A DNA stretch of 5,871 bases from Candidatus Bathyarchaeota archaeon (GTDB lineage: Archaea; Thermoproteota; Bathyarchaeia; Bathyarchaeales; Bathyarchaeaceae). The translations under genes were made by a program, and so were the position numbers. How positions within the stretch are numbered: the stretch's first letter is position 1; every line of letters begins with the position of its first letter. The notes below the pieces were generated by a model. It made no database searches. It was not told the DNA's origin and saw nothing but the letters and a program-made list of their open reading frames with translations. This document shows, one piece after another, positions 1-5,500 of this stretch. The stretch is taken from positions 1-5,871 of the forward strand of contig QMYO01000121.1 of NCBI GenBank assembly GCA_003662715.1, given 5' to 3'.

Positions 1-101
1 CTTTAAGCATATCCATTCTGCCAAGTCTTCTTCACCCGAAATTATTTTTCAGAATCTTTGCCTATCAACATTAAAACACTTAAATCTTTACCTCAATTTT
101 T

Positions 102-833
102 CTATCTTTTTCTCTTTCGTTTCCCAGTGCTTCTCGCCGCGATCAAACCAACCTTTTTGCCAGGCGGAGCATGCCGCGAAACCGTGGTAACCTTACGGGC
201 TCCCCTCTTACTGCTACCGTAAGGATGCGCCGCCGCTATCATAGCCACACCCCGCGTTCTAGGGTACATATGACCCTTAGCCTTCATCATATGGAACTTA
301 GCTCCCGCCTTCAGAAACGGCTTGTCCACACGACCAGCACCAGAAATTACGCCGACAGTTGCTCGACAAAGATCGTTAATATACCTTGTTTTTCCCGATG
401 GAAGCTTTACCATTGTGCCTTCTGGCGTGTGCGCCACCACAGTTGCATAAGAACCAGATGAACGGGCAAGCTTTCCGCCATCGCCAGGTGACAATTCGAT
501 GTTGCATACCATTGTTCCTTCAGGAATCTCGCCTAAAGGAAGCACGTTGCCAACGTCCACTGCCGCTTTACTTCCCATCTGTGTTGGTTGACCTTCGTAA
601 ACTCCTTCTGGAATTACTGTGTGGTAGATTTCGCCAGTTTCGAGTTTAACTGAGGCTAAAGGTGAACCTCTTCCAGGCTCATGGACAATGTTTAAAACTT
701 GACCGTGAATGACTCCTTCCCGTTCTTTTTTGGACACGGTTGGATAATGAACTGGAGCTACTCTTTTGTGAGTTGAAGACCTAAAGGTAGATGAGCCTCT
801 GCCCCGTCTCTGAACGCGAATTCGTTTACCCAC
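102..833 (-). CDS. rpl2: 50S ribosomal protein L2 (uL2), archaeal type
   Basis: Large-subunit ribosomal protein that binds 23S rRNA near the peptidyl-transferase centre and helps join the subunits. The 243 residues are close to the usual archaeal length. Recognisable parts are the N-terminal GKRIRVQRRGRGS, the central GDGGKLARSSGSYA (about 117-130), the KLPSGKTR turn (143-150) and the C-terminal TTVSRHAPPGKKVGLIAAR (216-234) with a basic tail. The start is GTG, supported by AAGGAGG ten bases upstream. The loop usually read as NPVDHPHGGG is MIAAAHPYGSS here (198-208): the histidine is kept (H203), but the preceding aspartate and two glycines are replaced. In most archaea rpl2 sits between L23 and S19. 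Here it has its own leader, and neither neighbour is in view. Identity is certain. Confidence 0.97.
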   Translation of the reverse strand: MGKRIRVQRRGRGSSTFRSSTHKRVAPVHYPTVSKKEREGVIHGQVLNIVHEPGRGSPLASVKLETGEIYHTVIPEGVYEGQPTQMGSKAAVDVGNVLPLGEIPEGTMVCNIELSPGDGGKLARSSGSYATVVAHTPEGTMVKLPSGKTRYINDLCRATVGVISGAGRVDKPFLKAGAKFHMMKAKGHMYPRTRGVAMIAAAHPYGSSKRGARKVTTVSRHAPPGKKVGLIAARSTGKRKRKR

Positions 834-843
834 AGCCGTTATG

Positions 844-850
844 CCTCCTT
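844..850 (-). promoter_or_regulatory. Shine-Dalgarno site of rpl2 (AAGGAGG)
   Basis: The minus strand reads AAGGAGG ten bases before the GTG start at 833. It matches the pyrimidine-rich end of archaeal 16S rRNA and settles the choice of this non-ATG start. Confidence 0.75.
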
Positions 851-877
851 ACAAATTGGTTAAATCTAGATATGAGG

Positions 878-885
878 ATTTAAAT
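878..885 (-). promoter_or_regulatory. Possible TATA box of rpl2
   Basis: ATTTAAAT lies about 26 bases before a start site predicted near 855. That would give a leader of about 22 bases containing the AAGGAGG site. Other AT-rich boxes on the same strand (TTTATAT at 941-947, and a TATAAGTA-like box near 910-918) could serve instead, with longer leaders. The location is therefore tentative. Confidence 0.35.
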
Positions 886-1058
886 GCTAACGAACAAATT
901 CTCTCTTAAATACTTATAGATTACTGTTAAAAAGATATGCATATAAATTCCGCTTAAAGCATATTATGAACCCAGCTGAACTCAACTTCTATAGAGTCAC
1001 CACAGAAATAACAAAAGAATATATTAAACAAGTTATTCTGTATGAAAAGTGCAAATTC

Positions 1059-1066
1059 ATATATAA
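1059..1066 (+). promoter_or_regulatory. TATA box of mobB
   Basis: CATATATA, within an AT-rich stretch preceded by an A-rich BRE-like segment, predicts transcription starting near 1087. The resulting leader of about 15 bases contains GGTGAT at 1092-1097, a match to the archaeal anti-Shine-Dalgarno sequence four bases before the ATG. Confidence 0.5.
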
Positions 1067-1101
1067 TCAAATAATTTTCTTTACAAAAAATGGTGATTTA
1101 A

Positions 1102-1644
1102 ATGATTCCTACCATAGCAGTTGTGGGAACTTCTAAATCCGGAAAAACTACTTTGATTGAATACTTAATTTCTCACCTATCAAAAGAAGGATTAAAAATA
1201 GGAACCATCAAACATGTGCATCACTCTGGTTTTTCCATAGATGTAGAAGGAAAAGACACTTGGAGACATTCACAAGCTGGAGCTAAGATAGTTGTGTCGG
1301 TGGCTCCACGCGAAATTGCTATAATAAAAAAGGGAACAACTTTCTATCAAGAATTAGATGAAATCTTAGACTTGGTTAAAAATGAGGAGCTAGATTTACT
1401 CATCATTGAGGGCTTTCATTCCTTAGCCGCTAAAAGACGAGACATTTTTAAAGTTATCACTGCAAAAAATGAGGAAGACCTAAAAAGAACTCTCGAAGGA
1501 ACCGTAAAGCCTATACTTGCGATCACAGGGCCAGTTACTCAACAAAAACTCATCTTTTCAGAAACGTCAGCGCCAGTCATTGACCTTAAGAAACAAGGAG
1601 AAAAAATTATTGAGTTGATTAAGAGCAAAGTGTTAGGTGAGTGA
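1102..1644 (+). CDS. mobB: Molybdopterin-guanine dinucleotide biosynthesis protein MobB
   Basis: Small cytoplasmic GTP-binding protein of molybdenum-cofactor synthesis. In known systems it assists MobA in attaching GMP to molybdopterin. The 180 residues cover the whole family fold: a Walker A loop GTSKSGKTT (9-17), the family signature beginning KHVHHSGFSIDVEGKDTWRH (37-56) and continuing SQAGA to 61, and the hydrophobic strand LLIIEGFHS (99-107). The ATG start has GGTGAT four bases upstream and the Walker loop at the usual distance from the N-terminus. The gene converges on mobA, and the two coding ends overlap by 12 bases, so they share a pathway but not a transcript. Intact and confidently assigned. 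In organisms with tungsten enzymes the product may serve tungstopterin instead, which the sequence cannot show. Confidence 0.93.
   Translation: MIPTIAVVGTSKSGKTTLIEYLISHLSKEGLKIGTIKHVHHSGFSIDVEGKDTWRHSQAGAKIVVSVAPREIAIIKKGTTFYQELDEILDLVKNEELDLLIIEGFHSLAAKRRDIFKVITAKNEEDLKRTLEGTVKPILAITGPVTQQKLIFSETSAPVIDLKKQGEKIIELIKSKVLGE
1601..1606 (-). terminator. T-run, possible terminator of mobA
   Basis: The minus strand has six Ts starting 27 bases after the mobA stop, inside the 3' end of mobB. Archaeal RNA polymerase can terminate at such T-runs without a hairpin. The run also encodes lysines of MobB, so it may be only coding composition. Confidence 0.3.
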
Positions 1645-2262
1645 ACTATTGATTACGTTTTTTAATCTTTTAGCCGTTTCTAGATCTTCTCGATTATTTA
1701 TGTTGAAGAAAGTAATTAACTCTTGATCAAATTTCTTAAGTTCATCAGTATTCACATAAACTACTTTATCCAATCGCTTTATCATATCCACAATTAGCAA
1801 TTCATCTTTACTTAATGCTGTTTCAGCAGCAGGAATAGATGATGGAATTTTGTAGACAGCGTGAAGAGGTTCAATGTTACCTTCTGGCCACCGCGGAATC
1901 GCTGCATCTGCTCCTTGAGCTTTTTCGAACAAGTGTTCTATCACCTCTTTTTTAATGAACGGCGAATCGCAGGGTAAAACCACCGTATATTCAGAACGCA
2001 TTTTTTGCATTCCTGTTAGGATGCCAACTAGCGGACCTTTTCCCTCCACTGGGTCTTTTGATATAGCGACTTTCGATGGAAGAAAACCTCTGTAATTGTT
2101 TATTTCATCATTTTTTCCAATAACTACTATAATCTCATGAGCTAGTTGCAAAGCTTCTTCTACTACATGCAAAAGGAGCGGCTTATCTCCAAGTTTTATT
2201 AATGCCTTGTTTTCTCTAAGTCTGCTGCTCTTGCCTCCCGCTAAGATGAGGGCGCCCTGCAT
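1633..2262 (-). CDS. mobA: Molybdenum cofactor guanylyltransferase MobA
   Basis: Transfers GMP from GTP to molybdopterin to make the dinucleotide cofactor of DMSO-reductase-type enzymes. The 209 residues form a complete nucleotidyltransferase domain. Visible motifs are the N-terminal ALILAGGKSSRLRENKAL (4-21), GPLVGILTGM (76-85), the metal-site segment LPCDSPFI (96-103), EPLHAVY (131-137) and the C-terminal NINNREDL (187-194). The N-terminal loop usually reads SxRMGxDKAL. The glycine is arginine and the aspartate asparagine here, which may affect nucleotide binding or mark a divergent subfamily. The ATG start is preceded by GGTGG (minus strand, 2276-2272) nine bases upstream, inside the frame of the upstream synthase relic, which overlaps by 22 bases. 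Transcription therefore probably begins upstream of the relic. A related nucleotidyltransferase specificity is possible, but pairing with mobB favours MobA. Confidence 0.9.
   Translation of the reverse strand: MQGALILAGGKSSRLRENKALIKLGDKPLLLHVVEEALQLAHEIIVVIGKNDEINNYRGFLPSKVAISKDPVEGKGPLVGILTGMQKMRSEYTVVLPCDSPFIKKEVIEHLFEKAQGADAAIPRWPEGNIEPLHAVYKIPSSIPAAETALSKDELLIVDMIKRLDKVVYVNTDELKKFDQELITFFNINNREDLETAKRLKNVINSSLT
1658..1663 (+). terminator. T-run, possible terminator of mobB
   Basis: Six Ts start 14 bases after the mobB stop, followed by a second T-rich stretch, and lie inside mobA read antisense. Position and composition fit an archaeal intrinsic terminator, and mobA coding composition is the competing explanation. 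Confidence 0.35.
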
Positions 2263-2477
2263 GTGAGTAGGCCACCAAATTTTTTCATTACATTTGGGCG
2301 TAGTCTTTTTCCTTTGGATAATAGGGCATACTCTATTTGAGGATGAAGCTTCACTTCAGAGAGGCTGGATACAAGATTTAAGAGTTCTGAGTTGATGAGT
2401 TGTCTTGTTTCAGACATGTACGATTGAAAACTCGTTTCCGCTTCAGTGATATTGTATTTTTGTTTCAATATACACAC
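2241..2477 (-). pseudogene. Truncated polyprenyl (geranylgeranyl-type) diphosphate synthase, N-terminal relic
   Basis: The 78 codons read like the start of a trans-isoprenyl diphosphate synthase. A helical segment SFQSYMSETRQLINSELLN (16-34) is followed by HPQIEYALLSKGKRLRP (45-61), the first conserved region of the family. The frame then runs through NVMKKFGGLLTCRAPSS and stops inside mobA. A working enzyme has about 300 or more residues and two DDxxD magnesium-binding motifs, and neither is present. The remainder appears to have been deleted and mobA joined directly. The start is GTG at 2477, with an ATG at 2417 as alternative. The relic may survive because its promoter and ribosome traffic serve mobA, whose ribosome-binding site lies within it. 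A real small protein is possible but less likely. Confidence 0.6.
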
Positions 2478-2511
2478 TCACTGATGTTCAAAGCATTAAT
2501 AAAGAGTTAGA

Positions 2512-3714
2512 ATGGATTTAAAAGAGTATAGGTATGCATCGATGAACAGTCAATTAAAAATATCCTCATATCGTTGGGTTGTGTTGTTCGCCGTTTTCTA
2601 CGTTTTCGTGGCTTTTGCCTTTGCATTTCAAGAGGTTCCTCCCTTAATGACCCCGATAATGGATGAGTTCAACATTACTAATGCAGAAGCTAGTTTATTG
2701 ATGTCTATTGTTGTGATTCCTGGAATTTTCTTAGGCATACCTGTGGGAGCGTCTGTTGACAAATATGGAGTTAAACTCATCGGACTCATATCAACGGTTT
2801 TGATAGCCATCGGTGGCTTAACAACCGCCCTAGCGGACTCATTTGTCTTCGCCTTAGTTGGAAGGTTAATTTTAGGTTTTGGCGGAGTATTCGTAACTAC
2901 AGCAATGCCCGCCATAATACCTCAATGGTTTCAAAGCAAGGAACTTGGCAAGGCTATGGGAATCTACGGAATAAATATGCCCTTAGCCACCGTTATAGCC
3001 TTTCAAACCGTAGGCATGTTAAGACTTGCTTATAATTGGCGTTACCCCTTCTATATCGGCGCAGCCATAGGGATAGTAGCTATCGTAGTTTTAACGTTAA
3101 TCGTTAAAGATGGACCACTTAAACCTAAAGAGCATGGGCAATGGTCAGACACTCGTCAAGTCTTACAGAACGCCGAGATATGGAAAGTTAGTATTGTTTG
3201 GCTGCTTTTTAACGCTGCAGCCCTGTCGTTTACCGCTTGGGCTCCTAGTTTATTTGAGAATTACAAGGGCATAGACCCAGCTAATGCAAGCTTCTTGGCT
3301 AGTATATTGATGTTAGCAGCGATACCGTTCGTTCCGATTTATGGCTGGTTTTCAGATAAGATGGGTAGGCGTAAGCCTTTAATGGTGATAGGTTCTGTTT
3401 TAATGGCATTAGCCTTTATAACAGTAGCTTACACACCTAACTTTGCTTTAGCGGCTTCAATAATAGCTCTAGGCGCCACAGCTGCCATGGTGCCTCCAAC
3501 AGCATCTGCTTTACTGCCTGAAATTCTTGGTCCAAGCTCAGCTGGTGCAAGTTTCGGTGTTATGGCTCTTTGCTTAAACATAGGCGCGGCTTTAGGACCA
3601 TTGCTCATAGGATATCTTATAGACATAACGAAATCGTTGACTTCAAGTTTTATCGGAATGGCGTTATTATCGGCTGTTGCGGCAGTCGTTGCTTTCTCGT
3701 TAAAAGCTTCGTGA
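2512..3714 (+). CDS. Major facilitator superfamily (MFS) transporter, substrate unknown
   Basis: Integral membrane carrier of 400 residues, the normal MFS size, with twelve predicted helices. Approximate spans are 21-43, 60-82, 88-108, 111-134, 146-170, 178-198, 222-245, 258-279, 288-307, 310-332, 345-369 and 374-397. The loop-2/3 motif A appears as GASVDKYGVKLIG (79-91), and its second-half copy as GWFSDKMGRRKPLM (278-291). A conserved arginine R118 lies in helix 4. The general look is that of CynX/NarK-like or oxalate/formate-type carriers of small anions, but no residue set fixes the substrate. Two starts are plausible: ATG 2512, and ATG 2542, which has AGGT eight bases upstream and still keeps helix 1 whole. 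The gene diverges from the synthase relic across 34 bases. The nearby mob genes do not prove a link to molybdate or nitrate. Confidence 0.88.
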   Translation: MDLKEYRYASMNSQLKISSYRWVVLFAVFYVFVAFAFAFQEVPPLMTPIMDEFNITNAEASLLMSIVVIPGIFLGIPVGASVDKYGVKLIGLISTVLIAIGGLTTALADSFVFALVGRLILGFGGVFVTTAMPAIIPQWFQSKELGKAMGIYGINMPLATVIAFQTVGMLRLAYNWRYPFYIGAAIGIVAIVVLTLIVKDGPLKPKEHGQWSDTRQVLQNAEIWKVSIVWLLFNAAALSFTAWAPSLFENYKGIDPANASFLASILMLAAIPFVPIYGWFSDKMGRRKPLMVIGSVLMALAFITVAYTPNFALAASIIALGATAAMVPPTASALLPEILGPSSAGASFGVMALCLNIGAALGPLLIGYLIDITKSLTSSFIGMALLSAVAAVVAFSLKAS

Positions 3715-3778
3715 CTAACTATTGAGGTTATAAGGGCTTCATTTATGTTTCTTGCCGAGTTAGATTGCTCTGCATCAC

Positions 3779-3785
3779 TTTTTTT
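3779..3785 (+). terminator. T-run terminator after the MFS gene
   Basis: Seven consecutive Ts lie 65 bases past the MFS stop in non-coding sequence. This is typical of archaeal termination, which needs no stem-loop. The rest of the gap to 3907 holds a T5 at 3860-3864 and AT-rich sequence (about 3866-3880) that could carry the promoter of the next gene. Confidence 0.45.
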
Positions 3786-3907
3786 GTCTATAAAGTCACA
3801 TTTCAAGGCTTGAAGGACAACTTAGCCAATTGGGTTAAATAAGCCAGAAAGCATTAACGTTTTTAGACTTTAACATTAATTGAAGTAAACCTTGTGGTTG
3901 AGCTCTG

Positions 3908-4231
3908 ATGGTAGATGAAAAGAAAAAGTCAATACCGCTATTAGTAAAGTTGTGCTCGGACAAAGCTGCTTATGAAGCTCGACCGCAACGGAAAGTCTCG
4001 TTTGACCTGAATAAACTACAGAAGTTGTTTAAGGCTGTTGATAACTACCAAATCCTAGTGTACACGCCTTACATTATTGTTTTGAAAAATAAGAGAGGAA
4101 AAGAAGTAACATTTTCCGAAGACGGAAGAATGCTGTTAAAAAACGTTTCAGGCGAAAGCGAAGCAAAAGCGTTGGCTTGCGACGTGTTTGAGATGGCTTT
4201 AAAAGCTTCAAAACGCAGAATAGGCAGCTAA
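3908..4231 (+). CDS. Hypothetical protein, 107 residues, alpha/beta
   Basis: I do not recognise this protein. It is soluble, without signal peptide or membrane helix, and rich in lysine. After a basic N-terminal third come hydrophobic strands ILVYTPYIIVLKN (48-60), a turn, then KEVTFSEDGRMLLKNV (64-79) and a helix SESEAKALACDVFEMAL-like stretch (80-97). The strand-turn-strand-helix order with a GR turn resembles the small half-repeat seen in TBP-like folds and in some domains attached to ThiF/HesA proteins. This is a visual impression only. The ATG has the weak upstream element GGTTGAG (about 3896-3902). Its stop overlaps that of the convergent ThiI gene by four bases. Coding looks real from the protein-like composition and the compact spacing. 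Function is unknown. Confidence 0.7.
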   Translation: MVDEKKKSIPLLVKLCSDKAAYEARPQRKVSFDLNKLQKLFKAVDNYQILVYTPYIIVLKNKRGKEVTFSEDGRMLLKNVSGESEAKALACDVFEMALKASKRRIGS

Positions 4232-4893
4232 AGCAGAATGACTTCTGCGCCTTCTATATCCCGTCTAACCATATCTTCAATTGAAAGCTTTTGCTCCGCC
4301 CTTCTTACCTCTTCAAATCTAGCCCGAGTTCTTGGACGCCTCGGCGGAGCACTGCAACAGGAAGCTGGGCTGGCTGATGTATCAAAGGTTCCGATTTTTC
4401 TGGCTAAACGCTCCACCTCTAGTTTGTCCATACCTACTAGTGGACGTAATATTGAAAATTCTTTTAAGGCATCGTTTTCCACGCGAAGGTTTCTTAATGT
4501 TTGACTGGCGTGTTCTCCAATGATTTCTCCAGTTACAATTGCCTCTGCTTCTTCCATAGACGCTATCTTCTCAGCTATCCTATACATCATGCGTCGACAG
4601 AGCACGCAGGTCAGGTTTCGCGGACAATTTCTTAAGATGTCTGCAAGGTCTTCGCCGTGGGGAACCATATAAACCTTAACTGGACGCTTCTGTGCGAATT
4701 CGCTTAGTTTTTTTATTATGTCTAAGGCTCTTTTCTTTGTGGTTTCATCGGCGAAAGGGTGGTTGTCATAGAAAACGAATATGGGGGTACATCCTCTTTT
4801 TATGAATAGCCAAGCGGCAACTGGAGAGTCTATGCCGCCAGAGACTAGGCAAACAACTTTGCAGACGTCTTTTTCTACTGTCTTTTCAGTCAT
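4228..4893 (-). CDS. thiI: ThiI-type tRNA sulfurtransferase, PP-loop domain only
   Basis: Adenylates uridine 8 of tRNA and delivers sulfur to form 4-thiouridine; relatives also supply sulfur for thiazole. The ATP-binding PP-loop VSGGIDSPVAAW is at 17-28. Other ThiI segments are CVLCRRMMYRIAEKIA (96-111), GEIIGEHASQTLRNL (122-136), ILRPLVGMDKLEVERLARKIGT (148-169) and CCSAPPRRP (179-187). Cysteines 96, 99 and 179 match the CxxC plus distant Cys arrangement that holds an iron-sulfur cluster in methanogen ThiI. Usual ThiI carries N-terminal ferredoxin-like and THUMP domains. This 221-residue protein has neither, and an in-frame TGA five codons upstream of the ATG rules out an extension. A separate THUMP protein could supply tRNA binding, or the target may differ. 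GAGG lies ten bases before the start. The C-terminal rhodanese domain of E. coli ThiI is also absent, as is common in archaea. Confidence 0.88.
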   Translation of the reverse strand: MTEKTVEKDVCKVVCLVSGGIDSPVAAWLFIKRGCTPIFVFYDNHPFADETTKKRALDIIKKLSEFAQKRPVKVYMVPHGEDLADILRNCPRNLTCVLCRRMMYRIAEKIASMEEAEAIVTGEIIGEHASQTLRNLRVENDALKEFSILRPLVGMDKLEVERLARKIGTFDTSASPASCCSAPPRRPRTRARFEEVRRAEQKLSIEDMVRRDIEGAEVILL

Positions 4894-4960
4894 TAGATTA
4901 CAGCCTCAATCAATGGTTCCTCTATTAGTGATGGCTTATTCTTCTGTCATCTTAATGTTT

Positions 4961-4989
4961 TGGAGCCGGGGGAGGGAGTTGAACCTCAG
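4961..4989 (-). other. tRNA-Cys-like 3' end fragment (possible att remnant)
   Basis: The minus strand ends in a T-loop GGTTCAACTCC, a 3' acceptor strand CCCCGGC, discriminator T and an encoded CCA. Archaeal tRNA-Cys genes characteristically pair GCCGGGG with CCCCGGC and carry U73, so Cys is the best match. The T-stem would be a perfect GAGGG/CCCTC but one G is missing. No GCCGGGG 5' strand, D-arm or GCA anticodon lies upstream, so this is not a complete tRNA gene. Such 3' pieces are left when an element integrates into a tRNA gene. From the orientation, the element would lie to the right, where the RHH genes are. A decayed tRNA or a split-tRNA 3' piece are alternatives. Confidence 0.4.
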
Positions 4990-5039
4990 AAGCGGCGCTT
5001 TTGTGTTTCTTTTGTTTCTCTGTTGCTGACCACCGCTTC
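4989..5039. repeat. 7-base inverted repeat GAAGCGG/CCGCTTC
   Basis: GAAGCGG (4989-4995) is mirrored by CCGCTTC (5033-5039) across a 37-base, pyrimidine-rich loop. Within the left arm AAGCGGCGCTT is itself palindromic. It lies between the tRNA-like fragment and the stop of the RHH-SWIM gene. It may be an RNA hairpin in that gene's 3' tail or a recombination arm site. Chance is also possible. Confidence 0.3.
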
Positions 5040-5064
5040 ACCGTGTTTTTCTTCCGTTTCTTTT

Positions 5065-5418
5065 TCATGCTGGTTTCCATCCTTTTTCTCTGAGGATTTG
5101 TTGAACTTTAGGTAGAGAGAGGGCGAATTCTTTGTGTTTGCAGTTGGGTGTTCCGCATTCACATTCTATGCCTTCTGGGTGGAAGTAAACTTGGAAAATA
5201 CGGTCTTGTTCTCTATCTACGATTAGCACGCCATTCTCATTAACATTAAAATGTTCAAATTTTGGTTGAAGCTCCTTTTCATGCTCTCTCCAAAACCAAT
5301 TTATGAGAGACCGTACTACTTCTGTTTCATTTTCTACTCCAAAGAATTTCTTAATCTGAAAGAATTTTTCTTCTAATTCTCTGTCAAGTCGGACATTCAG
5401 TTTTTTCTTTTCACTCAT
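5065..5418 (-). CDS. RHH regulator with C-terminal SWIM-like zinc motif
   Basis: Probable DNA-binding regulator of 117 residues. The N-terminal part has the ribbon-helix-helix pattern: a basic beta-strand KKLNVRLD (5-12), helix one ELEEKFFQIKKFFG (14-27) and helix two ENETEVVRSLINWFWREH (29-46). A hydrophobic beta-rich linker follows, then C86-E-C88-x4-C93-x-H95 and KEFALSLPKVQQILREKGW (96-114). CxCx(n)CxH is the SWIM zinc-finger pattern. I recall similar tails in uncharacterised archaeal proteins but cannot name a family. I chose ATG 5418. A GTG at 5427 would add three residues but lies inside the inverted repeat and near the predicted transcription start. No clear Shine-Dalgarno site precedes either, which fits a very short leader. 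It diverges from a related RHH gene, and the shared operator core suggests autoregulation. Confidence 0.82.
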   Translation of the reverse strand: MSEKKKLNVRLDRELEEKFFQIKKFFGVENETEVVRSLINWFWREHEKELQPKFEHFNVNENGVLIVDREQDRIFQVYFHPEGIECECGTPNCKHKEFALSLPKVQQILREKGWKPA

Positions 5419-5420
5419 TT

Positions 5421-5439
5421 TAGACACAATTTGTGTCTA
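5421..5439. promoter_or_regulatory. 19-base inverted repeat, probable operator of the RHH-SWIM gene
   Basis: TAGACACAATTTGTGTCTA is a perfect 9-1-9 palindrome ending two bases before the ATG at 5418. It lies between the TATA-like box and the start, so bound repressor would block initiation. Its central GACACA-N3-TGTGTC matches the second repeat at 5501-5515. RHH dimers typically bind such symmetric sites. Confidence 0.65.
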
Positions 5440-5447
5440 TTGTCAAT

Positions 5448-5457
5448 AAATTTAAAG
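5448..5457 (-). promoter_or_regulatory. TATA-like box of the RHH-SWIM gene
   Basis: CTTTAAATTT on the minus strand predicts initiation near 5427, leaving a leader of only about nine bases before the ATG. An alternative box TATATTTTTA lies further upstream (about 5467-5476). Confidence 0.45.
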
Positions 5458-5485
5458 TTTATGGAATAAAAATATAGACGTAAAT

Positions 5486-5493
5486 TTTATATA
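5486..5493 (+). promoter_or_regulatory. TATA box of the small RHH gene
   Basis: TTTATATA is close to the archaeal consensus and predicts initiation near 5515, about 16 bases before the ATG at 5531. The inverted repeat at 5501-5515 falls between this box and that point. Confidence 0.6.
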
Positions 5494-5500
5494 TCAAATA

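Noticed and set aside
1..101. Possible start of S19 or another gene downstream of rpl2
   Set aside because: The minus strand gives only short frames with early stops or an open stretch without a convincing start, and nothing resembles S19. I see no supportable gene here.
171..649. Two overlapping plus-strand frames opposite rpl2
   Set aside because: They are antisense to an unmistakable ribosomal protein gene, and their products look like random sequence.
935..944. Perfect palindrome ATATGCATAT in the rpl2-mobB gap
   Set aside because: It is AT-rich and overlaps TATA-like sequence on both strands. Chance or a bidirectional TATA box explains it better than an operator.
966..1136. Small plus-strand frame of 56 codons starting MNPAELNFYR between rpl2 and mobB
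   Set aside because: It spans the mobB TATA box and ribosome-binding site, overlaps mobB by 35 bases, has AT-driven composition and no ribosome-binding site of its own.
2628..3806. Two minus-strand frames opposite the MFS gene (2628-2915 and 3429-3806)
   Set aside because: Both are antisense to well-formed membrane helices. The part beyond 3714 covers only the T-run terminator region.
4238..4523. Two plus-strand frames opposite the 3' half of thiI
   Set aside because: They are mirror frames of conserved ThiI motifs, without start signals.
4781..5029. Plus-strand 82-codon frame running from inside thiI into the tRNA-like fragment
   Set aside because: It is antisense to the PP-loop coding region and crosses the thiI start and leader, and its product lacks protein-like features.
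4961..5050. Complete tRNA gene, with or without intron, on the minus strand
   Set aside because: No 5' acceptor strand pairing with CCCCGGC, no D-arm and no anticodon arm could be found on either side, and a permuted order also fails.
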